Positions 1-6,106 of a DNA stretch of 10,574 nucleotides are shown piece after piece; position 1 is the first letter of the stretch; each line of letters starts with the position of its first letter. The notes beneath the pieces were generated by a model. The model saw nothing but the letters and a program-made list of their open reading frames with translations, was not told the DNA's origin and did not search any database. A program made the position numbers and the translations under genes. Source of the DNA: CAZTWC01 sp964617105 [NCBI: uncultured Myxococcia bacterium] (GTDB lineage Bacteria > CAZTWC01); contig CAZTWC010000112.1 in the NCBI GenBank assembly GCA_964617105.1, forward strand, positions 1 to 10,574, given 5' to 3'.

Positions 1-1
1 C

Positions 2-742
2 GATTTAAAGGACAATTCGCTGGACAGCTCCTGGGCTCTACAATTACATTCTGGAGGAGACGGCAAATGGAAACGACTCTTTCCAGCCGGCCAGCCGCCT
101 CAATTTAAAAGATCTCATGGCGCTGTATATGACCAGGAAAACCAGGTGGCCCTCTTTTTAGGTCAGGAAAAAGATGACAACGAGTGTAAGGTTTTCTTTC
201 TCGACACCAGTGAAGACACCTTAAAGTGGCAAGAGATTTTTCCTGGCGGCCAGAGGCCGAAAGATATCCAGATAGGTACTATTGCCTACGATAGCCATGG
301 CAAAAAAATGTATCTTTATGGCGGAAAAAAAACATCCGGTTCAGAGTTGTATGCAGACTTATGGTCCCTGACCATAACAAAAGATAATAATGACCAATGG
401 GACGGCGACTGGAAAAAAGTGGTAATAGATTCGCCTATAACTCCTAAAAAACGCCAGGGACATTCACTGGTTTATGACTCTAAAAACCAAACTTTGGTCT
501 TATTTGGCGGTATCAACCAGAAAGAAGAGACCCTGAACGACCTCTGGGCTCTCTCTTTAACCAATGAGCCAAAAACCTGGTTAAAAATCACCAGCATGGG
601 AGAGGGGCCTGGTGGAAGGTACGGTCATCGGGCTATTTACGATCCTATCCATAGGCGGATGGTGCTGTTTGGAGGAAACCATGAAGACACTTTGCTATGG
701 TTTTTGCAGTTACCTGAAGATTTGACCTCTTATCAGCAATAA
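2..742 (+). CDS. Kelch-repeat beta-propeller protein, 3' part (5' end outside window)
   Basis: The frame is open from base 2 to the TAA at 740-742 (246 codons), so the gene enters from the left; the GTG at 146 is an internal Val codon inside a repeat and not the start. The protein is a series of kelch-type blades, each with a pattern like 'GHxxxYDxxxxxxVLFGG', then an acidic stretch with 'DLW' and a Trp before the next blade. Visible copies are SHGAVYDQENQVALFLG (near base 116), GTIAYDSHGKKMYLYGG, GHSLVYDSKNQTLVLFGG and GHRAIYDPIHRRMVLFGG, with Gly-Gly pairs about 55-62 residues apart. Kelch blades form beta-propellers used for binding; no catalytic residues can be assigned. No membrane segment is visible, and a signal peptide, if present, lies upstream. 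It ends 3 bases before the precorrin-2 dehydrogenase gene, so the two are probably co-transcribed, but no functional link to tetrapyrrole synthesis is evident. Confidence 0.88.
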   Translation, partial: DLKDNSLDSSWALQLHSGGDGKWKRLFPAGQPPQFKRSHGAVYDQENQVALFLGQEKDDNECKVFFLDTSEDTLKWQEIFPGGQRPKDIQIGTIAYDSHGKKMYLYGGKKTSGSELYADLWSLTITKDNNDQWDGDWKKVVIDSPITPKKRQGHSLVYDSKNQTLVLFGGINQKEETLNDLWALSLTNEPKTWLKITSMGEGPGGRYGHRAIYDPIHRRMVLFGGNHEDTLLWFLQLPEDLTSYQQ

Positions 743-745
743 TAA

Positions 746-1438
746 ATGCACCAGATGAAACATTATCCTCTGTTTTTAAACTTGCAGGGCAAAAGAGTAG
801 TAGTGGTGGGCGGTGGCCAGGTAGCCAAACGAAAAGTTGACACCCTGCTAAAAGCCGGAGCCAAAATTTGCCTTATCAGCCCTGAAGTATGCCCGCAATT
901 GAAGAAGATAATCGAAAGCAATTCCGATTCAATAACAATTTCCCGGCGGAAATACCGGCCAGAAGACCTGAATTCCGGTTGGCTGCTCTTTGTTGCAACT
1001 GATAATCGAGAGTTGAACCATCAAATTTATAAAGCAGCCAAAAAACAGGGTATATGGGTTAACATTGCCGATGAACCGTCAGAATGTGATTTTATTGTCC
1101 CCTCTACTATACATCGGGGTGATTTAACCCTGGCAATCTCGGCTGGAGGAGAATCTCCATCCCTATGTAAACAACTGCGGCTTGAGTTTGAAAATATTTT
1201 ACCCAGGGATATGGGTCTCTTAGTAGAATCACTAGGGGAAATCAAGCGATGGCTGCAAGATCAAGGAATTGAACCAGACAAAAAGAGACGTTTCCTTAAA
1301 TACTTGTGCCAGCCGCATAATCGCGTCACCTTGCTGGCGGGCATAAAAGAGAGTGGAACTGACTGGCGGGAGTGGATAAAAAAGGAATACCGCCAATTAT
1401 GGGGAGAGGATTTGCAAACCAAATGTCAAATACAATAA
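746..1438 (+). CDS. sirC: Precorrin-2 dehydrogenase / sirohydrochlorin ferrochelatase (SirC/Met8/CysG N-terminal type)
   Basis: Catalyses NAD-dependent oxidation of precorrin-2 to sirohydrochlorin and, in bifunctional members, Fe insertion to give siroheme; cytoplasmic. The 230-residue protein has the family's opening 'YPLFLNLQGKRVVVVGGG' with the dinucleotide-binding GGGxVAxRK at residues 22-30. It also has 'VATDNRELN' (83-91), the conserved 'VNIADEP' with Asp109 matching the Asp required for catalysis in Met8p/CysG, 'DFIVPS' (115-120) and 'AISAGGESPSL' (130-140). Length matches stand-alone members and not full CysG; the methyltransferase half is encoded separately in the cobA-hemD fusion downstream. 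The ATG at 746 lies 3 bases after the kelch stop; ATG 755 is an equally possible start and neither has a clear Shine-Dalgarno, suggesting translational coupling. The 3' end overlaps the next gene by 16 bases. Whether it also has chelatase activity cannot be read from sequence. Confidence 0.9.
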   Translation: MHQMKHYPLFLNLQGKRVVVVGGGQVAKRKVDTLLKAGAKICLISPEVCPQLKKIIESNSDSITISRRKYRPEDLNSGWLLFVATDNRELNHQIYKAAKKQGIWVNIADEPSECDFIVPSTIHRGDLTLAISAGGESPSLCKQLRLEFENILPRDMGLLVESLGEIKRWLQDQGIEPDKKRRFLKYLCQPHNRVTLLAGIKESGTDWREWIKKEYRQLWGEDLQTKCQIQ

Positions 1439-2256
1439 TTATAACCCTGATTTTACTCCTCTATTTTTTATCTTTTGGTAGTTATCTGATTCAATTGCTA
1501 AGCAAAGCAGGAAAGACCTCCCCGATTATTTTATTAATGTCTGGTCTTTTACTTCATTTGATCTTATTGCTACAAAAAGGTTACACTGCCAGCGGGGCAA
1601 TCACCATCGATCTCTCCAGTTCTCTTGGGTTCCTATCCTTTGCCCTGGCTGCTGTTTATGTAATTAGTTCTTTATTTCTTGGACTGATTAAGGCCCGGCT
1701 GGCAATCATGGGAGCCTTTGTTGTGCCAGTGGTTTTTATTTTGTTTCTGCTCTCCTCTATATTAACTTCCTCCGGGGATAGAATACCCGATTCTTTGCTG
1801 AGTTTTTGGTTGCCAATTCATGCCTTCAGCGCCTTTTTCTCTGAAGCGGCTTTTTTCTATTCTTTTATTATTTCACTCACCTACCTGGTGCAAGAACATT
1901 TCTTGAAACGTAGTGTTTCCAGGCGAATCATAGATATGCTTCCTGCCCAACAACTCTTGGATGAGTTAAATTTAAAAATGATCTCTCTGGGTTTTATGTT
2001 GATAACCTTTGCCATAGCTACCGGCATGCTCTGGTCCAAGAGTACTTGGGGCTCCTATCTGATATGGGATGCCAGGGTAATCTGGACCATTATCAGCTGG
2101 ATTTTATACGCTGCCATTCTTCATCTGCGGTTTGTTGCCGGTTTCAGAGGCAAAAAAATGGCGCTCATTACCGTGCTGGCCTTTGCCAGCCTTATGGGCT
2201 CTTTTATTATTATCAACTTGGCCAGAATAGGCAAACACATAGACCAATTTGTTTGA
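1423..2256 (+). CDS. CcsA/HemX-family multi-pass membrane protein
   Basis: A 277-residue, very hydrophobic protein with about eight predicted membrane segments (around residues 4-25, 34-51, 66-88, 96-114, 133-156, 187-204, 218-237 and 248-266). It belongs to the CcsA/CcmC/HemX cytochrome c assembly family. Candidate heme-ligand histidines are His45 (LLLHL), His133 (LPIHAF) and His234 (AILHLR). The tryptophan-rich motif appears as WGSYLIWDAR (209-218), with Leu where CcsA normally has a second Trp. Its position directly before hemA matches hemX-hemA order in Firmicutes and Desulfobacterota; HemX of Bacillus influences HemA level, whereas CcsA handles heme for cytochrome c. I chose ATG 1423, which gives a normal short N-terminus before TM1, with GGGGAGAGGA at 1401-1410 upstream at longish spacing. 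The GTG at 1372 and ATG at 1399 are in frame and possible. It overlaps the preceding gene by 16 bases. Family assignment is firm; HemX versus CcsA role is not. Confidence 0.85.
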   Translation: MSNTIIITLILLLYFLSFGSYLIQLLSKAGKTSPIILLMSGLLLHLILLLQKGYTASGAITIDLSSSLGFLSFALAAVYVISSLFLGLIKARLAIMGAFVVPVVFILFLLSSILTSSGDRIPDSLLSFWLPIHAFSAFFSEAAFFYSFIISLTYLVQEHFLKRSVSRRIIDMLPAQQLLDELNLKMISLGFMLITFAIATGMLWSKSTWGSYLIWDARVIWTIISWILYAAILHLRFVAGFRGKKMALITVLAFASLMGSFIIINLARIGKHIDQFV

Positions 2257-2264
2257 TAACACCC

Positions 2265-3257
2265 ATGGATAATACACAAGCCATAAAAGAATACAATCTA
2301 CAGGTAGTAGGGATAAGTTTCAAAACCGCACCAGTGGAATTACGGGAAAAGTTAGCGGTTGCCCCTGACCATATTCCAGGTATTCTGAGTCAATTGCACC
2401 ATATTAGCGGGGTGCAGGAAATATTACTGCTCTCTACCTGTAACCGGGTGGAAATATACGGTGTACCGGAAGAAGATAAAGGATGGGAAGAAGATATTTT
2501 TAAATTTTTACTGGATAAAAGCGGTCTATTGCCTTCCCAATTAAGACCGCATATTTATATAAAAAATGGCTGGCAAACTCTTCAACACCTATTTCGAGTG
2601 GCTGCCAGCCTCGATTCTATGGTGGTTGGCGAACCACAGATCCTGGGCCAGTTAAAAGAAGCCTACAAATTAGCCAATAAGAGTAATTCTTGCGGTAAAA
2701 ATCTCACCTGGATCCTTCCCAGAGCTTTTAAGGTTGCTAAAAGGATACGGCATGAAACCGGTATCGGTTCCGGCCTGGTATCGGTCAGCCATATAGCCAT
2801 CGAATTATCAAAGCGAATATTCAGCGATCTTCAGTCACGGCAAGTTATTTTAGTTGGTGCCGGAAAAATGGGAGTATTGGCGGCCAGGGCGCTACTAGAG
2901 CATATTTCCGAACCCATGATTATCATTAACCGCTCCCTGGAAAAAGCTCAGGAGTTAGCAACTGATACCAATGGGATAGCGGCAGGCATGGATCAGTTGG
3001 ATAACCGGCTCTTAGACGCTGATATCGCAATTATTTCAACCGGGGCGGCCGATTATGTCCTGACCGAAAAAGAGGTGTTCACCCTTTTACGCCGGAGACG
3101 CTACCGTCCCTTGTTTCTCATCGATCTCAGCGTGCCGCGAAATATCGATCCTGCGGTGAACAAACTTGACAATGTTTATCTATACGATATAGATGCCCTG
3201 GAGTCTATTGCCCGGGAAAACATTAACAGCCGGCAATCAGAGGTGGTGAAAGCGTAA
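2265..3257 (+). CDS. hemA: Glutamyl-tRNA reductase, catalytic and NADPH domains (ends at an in-frame TAA before the dimerisation domain)
   Basis: First committed enzyme of the C5 pathway: NADPH-dependent reduction of Glu-tRNA to glutamate-1-semialdehyde. Residue numbers are from ATG 2265. 'GISFKTAPVELREKLA' (16-31) and the catalytic 'STCNRVEIY' with Cys59 mark the N-terminal domain. 'AASLDSMVVGEPQILGQLKEAY' covers 113-134 (Ser115 is usually Gly). 'VILVGAGKMG' (194-203) is the NADPH-binding fold and 'FLIDLSVPRNIDP' (284-296) is characteristic. The frame is open upstream to 2046, but that part is out-of-frame CcsA sequence; ATG 2265, 8 bases after the ccsA stop, gives the correct family N-terminus. 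There is no good Shine-Dalgarno. The reading ends at TAA 3255-3257 after 330 residues, whereas family members are about 410-450. The missing C-terminal dimerisation domain is encoded directly after the stop in the same frame. As read, the product would be a truncated reductase unable to form the usual V-shaped dimer. Confidence 0.9.
   Translation: MDNTQAIKEYNLQVVGISFKTAPVELREKLAVAPDHIPGILSQLHHISGVQEILLLSTCNRVEIYGVPEEDKGWEEDIFKFLLDKSGLLPSQLRPHIYIKNGWQTLQHLFRVAASLDSMVVGEPQILGQLKEAYKLANKSNSCGKNLTWILPRAFKVAKRIRHETGIGSGLVSVSHIAIELSKRIFSDLQSRQVILVGAGKMGVLAARALLEHISEPMIIINRSLEKAQELATDTNGIAAGMDQLDNRLLDADIAIISTGAADYVLTEKEVFTLLRRRRYRPLFLIDLSVPRNIDPAVNKLDNVYLYDIDALESIARENINSRQSEVVKA
3255..3257 (+). other. 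In-frame TAA interrupting hemA
   Basis: The codons around the stop read GTG GTG AAA GCG TAA CAG ATA GTA AAA GAT GAA, i.e. V V K A * Q I V K D E. In E. coli HemA the equivalent stretch, from memory, is V-E-A-E-T-I-V-A-Q-E, so the stop replaces a usually conserved Glu. One G-to-T change turns GAA into TAA. The frame does not change across the site, so this is a nonsense codon and not a frameshift. TAA is used as a normal terminator by several other genes here, so general reassignment is excluded. Confidence 0.85.
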
Positions 3258-3551
3258 CAGATAGTAAAAGATGAAGTGAAAAAAGTACAGATCAGCCTGC
3301 GGGGTTTGGCACTGGCACCCACCATTTCTGAGTTGCGTAATATGATGCAAGGTATATGCCAAAATGAACTGGAAAAAACTATCAGAAATATTGACCAATT
3401 AGATGTTGAAGAACGAAACAAAATGGATATGATGATAAATTCCATTGTTAACAAAATACTGCATTATCCCATAACTAACCTGAAACAAGCGGACAGTAAT
3501 GACTCCCAAAAACGGCTGTTGGAAAGTATCCATTATTTGTTTAATTTATGA
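3258..3551 (+). pseudogene. hemA: hemA 3' part: glutamyl-tRNA reductase dimerisation domain, cut off from its catalytic part
   Basis: Ninety-seven codons following the hemA TAA, in the same frame, ending at TGA 3549-3551. The translation matches the GluTR C-terminal dimerisation domain: 'QIVKDEV' of the long spinal helix, 'APTISELRNMMQGI', 'NELEKTIRN', 'IVNKILHYPITNLKQA' (compare 'i.nkLlh.Pt..lk..a') and the closing 'LLESIHYLFNL'. The total from 2265 to 3551 is 428 codons including the TAA, the normal length for the family. The only near-standard start inside is GTG 3276, with no convincing Shine-Dalgarno ahead of it, so separate translation is not well supported. Two normally aromatic positions in the spinal helix (F..W) read Val and Ser, which may be natural divergence or relaxed selection. 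Best called the downstream half of an interrupted hemA. Confidence 0.82.
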
Positions 3552-3557
3552 CGAATT

Positions 3558-3586
3558 TTGACTTTTTACCAGAATCAAATAACAAT
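3558..3586 (+). promoter_or_regulatory. Possible weak internal promoter ahead of hemC
   Basis: In the 52-base gap between the hemA remnant and hemC lies TTGACT (3558-3563), 17 bases, then AACAAT (3581-3586). The -35 is 5/6 to consensus and the -10 is 4/6, lacking the first T. Initiation would fall near 3593, leaving a leader of about 11 bases before ATG 3604. It could give hemC transcription independent of hemA, but AT-rich sequence produces such matches by chance. Confidence 0.25.
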
Positions 3587-3603
3587 ATCCCTTAAGAAAG
3601 ACT

Positions 3604-4557
3604 ATGAAGAGTATTAAAATCGGTTCCAGAGGCAGCAAACTGGCCCTATGGCAATCTAACCAGGTGGCATCCCAACTAAGGTCTGAATTTCCTGACCTAA
3701 CTGTGGAAATAAAGATAATCCACACCAGAGGGGACAAGATCTTGGATACGCCCCTGGCCAACATCGGCGGAAAAGGACTGTTTGTCAAAGAGATCGAAGA
3801 TCAACTATTACAGGGGGAAATAGATATAGCGGTGCACAGCCTGAAAGATGTGCCAATGAAATTACCAGAGTCCTTGTTCCTGAGCGCTTTCCTCCAAAGA
3901 GAAGATCCCAGAGATGTAATGATTCTCAACAAAAATCAGGGATTTGACCAAACCGCTGATAACTGGTTAAAGGTATTGCCTCAAGGAACCAGGGTGGGGA
4001 CCAGTTCTCTTCGAAGGCAGTGCCAATTGTTAAAAATTCGTAAAGACCTGGAGATCCTGCCTTTGCGTGGAAACGTGGATACCAGAATCAACAAGGTTAA
4101 AGCCGGAGAAGTGGATGCGGCAATCTTAGCAGCGGCAGGATTGAAAAGACTGGGGCGACAGGAGGATATCGATTATTTTTTACCTCCAGAACAATTTATC
4201 CCGGCCATTGGGCAGGGGATTATCGCCGTTGAAACCAGGTTGGGAGAACAACCTCTAACCCAGGTGGTAGGAATTTTGGATCACTTTGAAACCCGGCTGG
4301 CGGCGCGGGCGGAAAGAAAAGTGTTGGCTGAACTGGAGGGGGGATGTCAGGTACCTATGGCAGCCCACGCTAAAATAGAGGAAGTTAATACTATGCGGAT
4401 CACCGGCATGGTGGGACGGCGCAACGGAACGGAAATGGTAATCTCCGAGGCTGAGGGACCTGCTGATCAACCAGAGAAAGTGGCCGGACAACTGCTGGAT
4501 GATCTATTCACCCAGGGAGCCCGGAAAATCTTAAGACTAGAGATGGAAAATGAATAA
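3604..4557 (+). CDS. hemC: Porphobilinogen deaminase (hydroxymethylbilane synthase)
   Basis: Condenses four porphobilinogen molecules into hydroxymethylbilane; cytoplasmic monomer. The 317-residue protein has family-typical length and all landmark motifs. 'IGSRGSKLALWQ' is at residues 6-17. 'HTRGDKI..TPLANIGGKGLFVKEIE' covers 40-65. 'DIAVHSLKDVP' (74-84) contains catalytic Asp82. 'GTSSLRRQCQL' (132-142) and 'LRGNVDTRI' (154-162) carry substrate-binding arginines. 'LEGGCQVPMAAHA' (244-256) contains Cys248, which should hold the dipyrromethane cofactor. Nothing essential is missing. ATG 3604 gives the normal N-terminus; the Shine-Dalgarno is weak (AAGAAAG just upstream). The 3' end overlaps the cobA-hemD start by 8 bases, a strong sign of co-translation. 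Its product is the substrate of the HemD domain encoded next. Confidence 0.97.
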   Translation: MKSIKIGSRGSKLALWQSNQVASQLRSEFPDLTVEIKIIHTRGDKILDTPLANIGGKGLFVKEIEDQLLQGEIDIAVHSLKDVPMKLPESLFLSAFLQREDPRDVMILNKNQGFDQTADNWLKVLPQGTRVGTSSLRRQCQLLKIRKDLEILPLRGNVDTRINKVKAGEVDAAILAAAGLKRLGRQEDIDYFLPPEQFIPAIGQGIIAVETRLGEQPLTQVVGILDHFETRLAARAERKVLAELEGGCQVPMAAHAKIEEVNTMRITGMVGRRNGTEMVISEAEGPADQPEKVAGQLLDDLFTQGARKILRLEMENE

Positions 4558-6106
4558 CAACGAAAAAAAAACCGGAAAAGTTTACCTGGTTGGGGCTGGT
4601 CCTGGAAATCTTGATTTGATCACTCTAAAGGGAATCAAATGCCTAAAACGGGCCGATACTGTAGTATACGATTATCTGGCAGCTCCTAAACTGATGGATT
4701 ATTGCCAAGATTCAGCGGAACTGATCTATGCTGGAAAAAAAGGTGGCGATCACAGCATGAGTCAAGATCAAATCAGTAATTTACTGGCAGAAAAATGTAA
4801 GCAAGGCCAACAAGTGGTTAGGCTCAAAGGGGGAGACCCTTTTATTTTCGGCCGGGGAGGGGAGGAAGCAGCCCTATTGGCACAACAGGGATTGGAGTTT
4901 GAAATCGTACCGGGAGTAACATCTGCTGTGGCTGCACCGGCTTATGCCGGTATTCCTGTGACTCACCGGGATTATTCATCTACCCTGACCCTGATCACCG
5001 GCCATGAAAATCCCCAAAAGAATGAATCTGCTCTTGACTGGCCGATACTGGCTGCTCTGGATGGTACTCTGGTATTCCTGATGGGTTTGCGAAGACTACC
5101 CATTATTGTGGATAAGTTAATCGAATTCGGCAAACCTGATTATACAAAAGTAGCGGTAATCCAATGGGGAGCTACCTGCCGGCAACGGACCGTCACTGGT
5201 ACCCTGACCAATATCGCCGCCAGGGTAGAGGAGAACAAAATTTCCCCGCCGGCGATAATTGTGATCGGACAGGTCGTGGAAATGAGGGACAAACTGAGTT
5301 GGTTTGAAAAACTGCCCCTGTTTGGCAAAAAAATATTAGTCACCCGATCCCGTTCCCAGGCCAGCACGCTGAGCGCCAGATTAACTGAATTGGGCGCCCA
5401 GGTGGAGGAGATCCCCACCATTGATTTGGAAGAGATTTTCAGCCCGCAAATAGAAACCGCTTTTAAAGAAATTGGGCAGTACCAGTGGCTGATATTCACC
5501 AGCCCCAACGGAGTGGAATTTTTCTTCAACAAGAGTTGGCAAAAGGGGATGGACGCTCGCATATTATCAAACTGCAAAATTGCCACCATTGGCCCTGGAA
5601 CCAGCCAGGCTTTGGAAAAATATTGTCTAAAAGTAGACCTTGAAGCCTCTGAACACTGCGCTGAAGGGGTGCTGGAGGTGATGCAAAAAGAGTCATTAAC
5701 TGGCCAAAGAGTGTTGATTCCCAGGGCGGAAAAGGCCAGAGAGATTTTACCTATAGGGCTGGAACAATTGGGAGCAAAGGTGGAAGTTTTACCCATTTAC
5801 CGGACCCGGTTCCCGGAAAAAAATCGGCAGAAATTGGCGGATCTGATCAAAAATGATAACCTGGATTTAATAACTTTTACCTCTTCCTCGATTGTAAAAA
5901 ACTTTCTCAAGTTGCTGTCACCATTAGGACCTCACGACCTGGATAGAAAAAGAACAAAATTGGCTGCTATCGGACCAATTACCGCCGCCAAAGCGGATGA
6001 AATCGGGTTAGCCATAGATATAATGCCGGACAAATATACTATTGAAGGGTTAGTTGAGGCGATTCAGGACTATTATAGTAAACAATTGGTAAGAGATTCT
6101 AGATGA
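4550..6106 (+). CDS. cobA-hemD: Uroporphyrinogen-III C-methyltransferase / uroporphyrinogen-III synthase fusion
   Basis: A bifunctional 518-residue enzyme. Residues about 9-250 form a SAM-dependent uroporphyrinogen-III C-methyltransferase (CobA/SUMT): 'VYLVGAGPGNLDLITLKG' (11-28), 'VVRLKGGDPFIFGRGGEE' (89-106), 'VPGVTSAVAAPAYAGIPVTHR' around 120-140 and 'LITGHE' (148-153). Residues about 258-512 form HemD: 'KKILVTRSRSQASTL' (260-274), 'WLIFTSPNGVEFFF' (313-326), 'ATIGPGTSQAL' (345-355) and 'ITFTSSSIVKNFL' (441-453). HemD closes hydroxymethylbilane to uroporphyrinogen III and CobA methylates C2 and C7 to precorrin-2, the substrate of the dehydrogenase encoded at the operon start. The fusion is common in Clostridia and Desulfobacterota. 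Start ATG 4550 overlaps hemC by 8 bases and the TGA overlaps the next ATG by 4. An A9 run lies at codons 5-8 (4563-4571). Both domains appear intact. Confidence 0.95.
   Translation: MNNNEKKTGKVYLVGAGPGNLDLITLKGIKCLKRADTVVYDYLAAPKLMDYCQDSAELIYAGKKGGDHSMSQDQISNLLAEKCKQGQQVVRLKGGDPFIFGRGGEEAALLAQQGLEFEIVPGVTSAVAAPAYAGIPVTHRDYSSTLTLITGHENPQKNESALDWPILAALDGTLVFLMGLRRLPIIVDKLIEFGKPDYTKVAVIQWGATCRQRTVTGTLTNIAARVEENKISPPAIIVIGQVVEMRDKLSWFEKLPLFGKKILVTRSRSQASTLSARLTELGAQVEEIPTIDLEEIFSPQIETAFKEIGQYQWLIFTSPNGVEFFFNKSWQKGMDARILSNCKIATIGPGTSQALEKYCLKVDLEASEHCAEGVLEVMQKESLTGQRVLIPRAEKAREILPIGLEQLGAKVEVLPIYRTRFPEKNRQKLADLIKNDNLDLITFTSSSIVKNFLKLLSPLGPHDLDRKRTKLAAIGPITAAKADEIGLAIDIMPDKYTIEGLVEAIQDYYSKQLVRDSR

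Noticed and set aside
146-148. GTG as start of the kelch gene
   Set aside because: The frame is open to the window edge and an upstream kelch blade is readable from base 2, so this is an internal Val codon.
1372-1422. Longer N-terminus for the CcsA/HemX protein (GTG 1372 or ATG 1399)
   Set aside because: The added residues are charged, lie inside the preceding gene and do not look like the family; ATG 1423 gives a normal TM1 start. Not fully excluded.
2046-2264. Upstream extension of hemA to 2046
   Set aside because: It is ccsA coding sequence read in another frame; GluTR similarity begins just after ATG 2265.
3255-3257. Recoding of the stop as selenocysteine or pyrrolysine
   Set aside because: The codon is TAA, not TGA or TAG, and the aligned residue is normally Glu.
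3276-3551. Separate gene for the HemA C-terminal domain starting at GTG 3276
   Set aside because: No convincing Shine-Dalgarno, and the domain's similarity begins before this codon, directly after the TAA; kept as the downstream half of hemA.
5140-5796. 218-residue minus-strand open frame inside cobA-hemD
   Set aside because: It lies wholly opposite a gene with clear family motifs and shows no recognisable domain; a shadow of codon bias.
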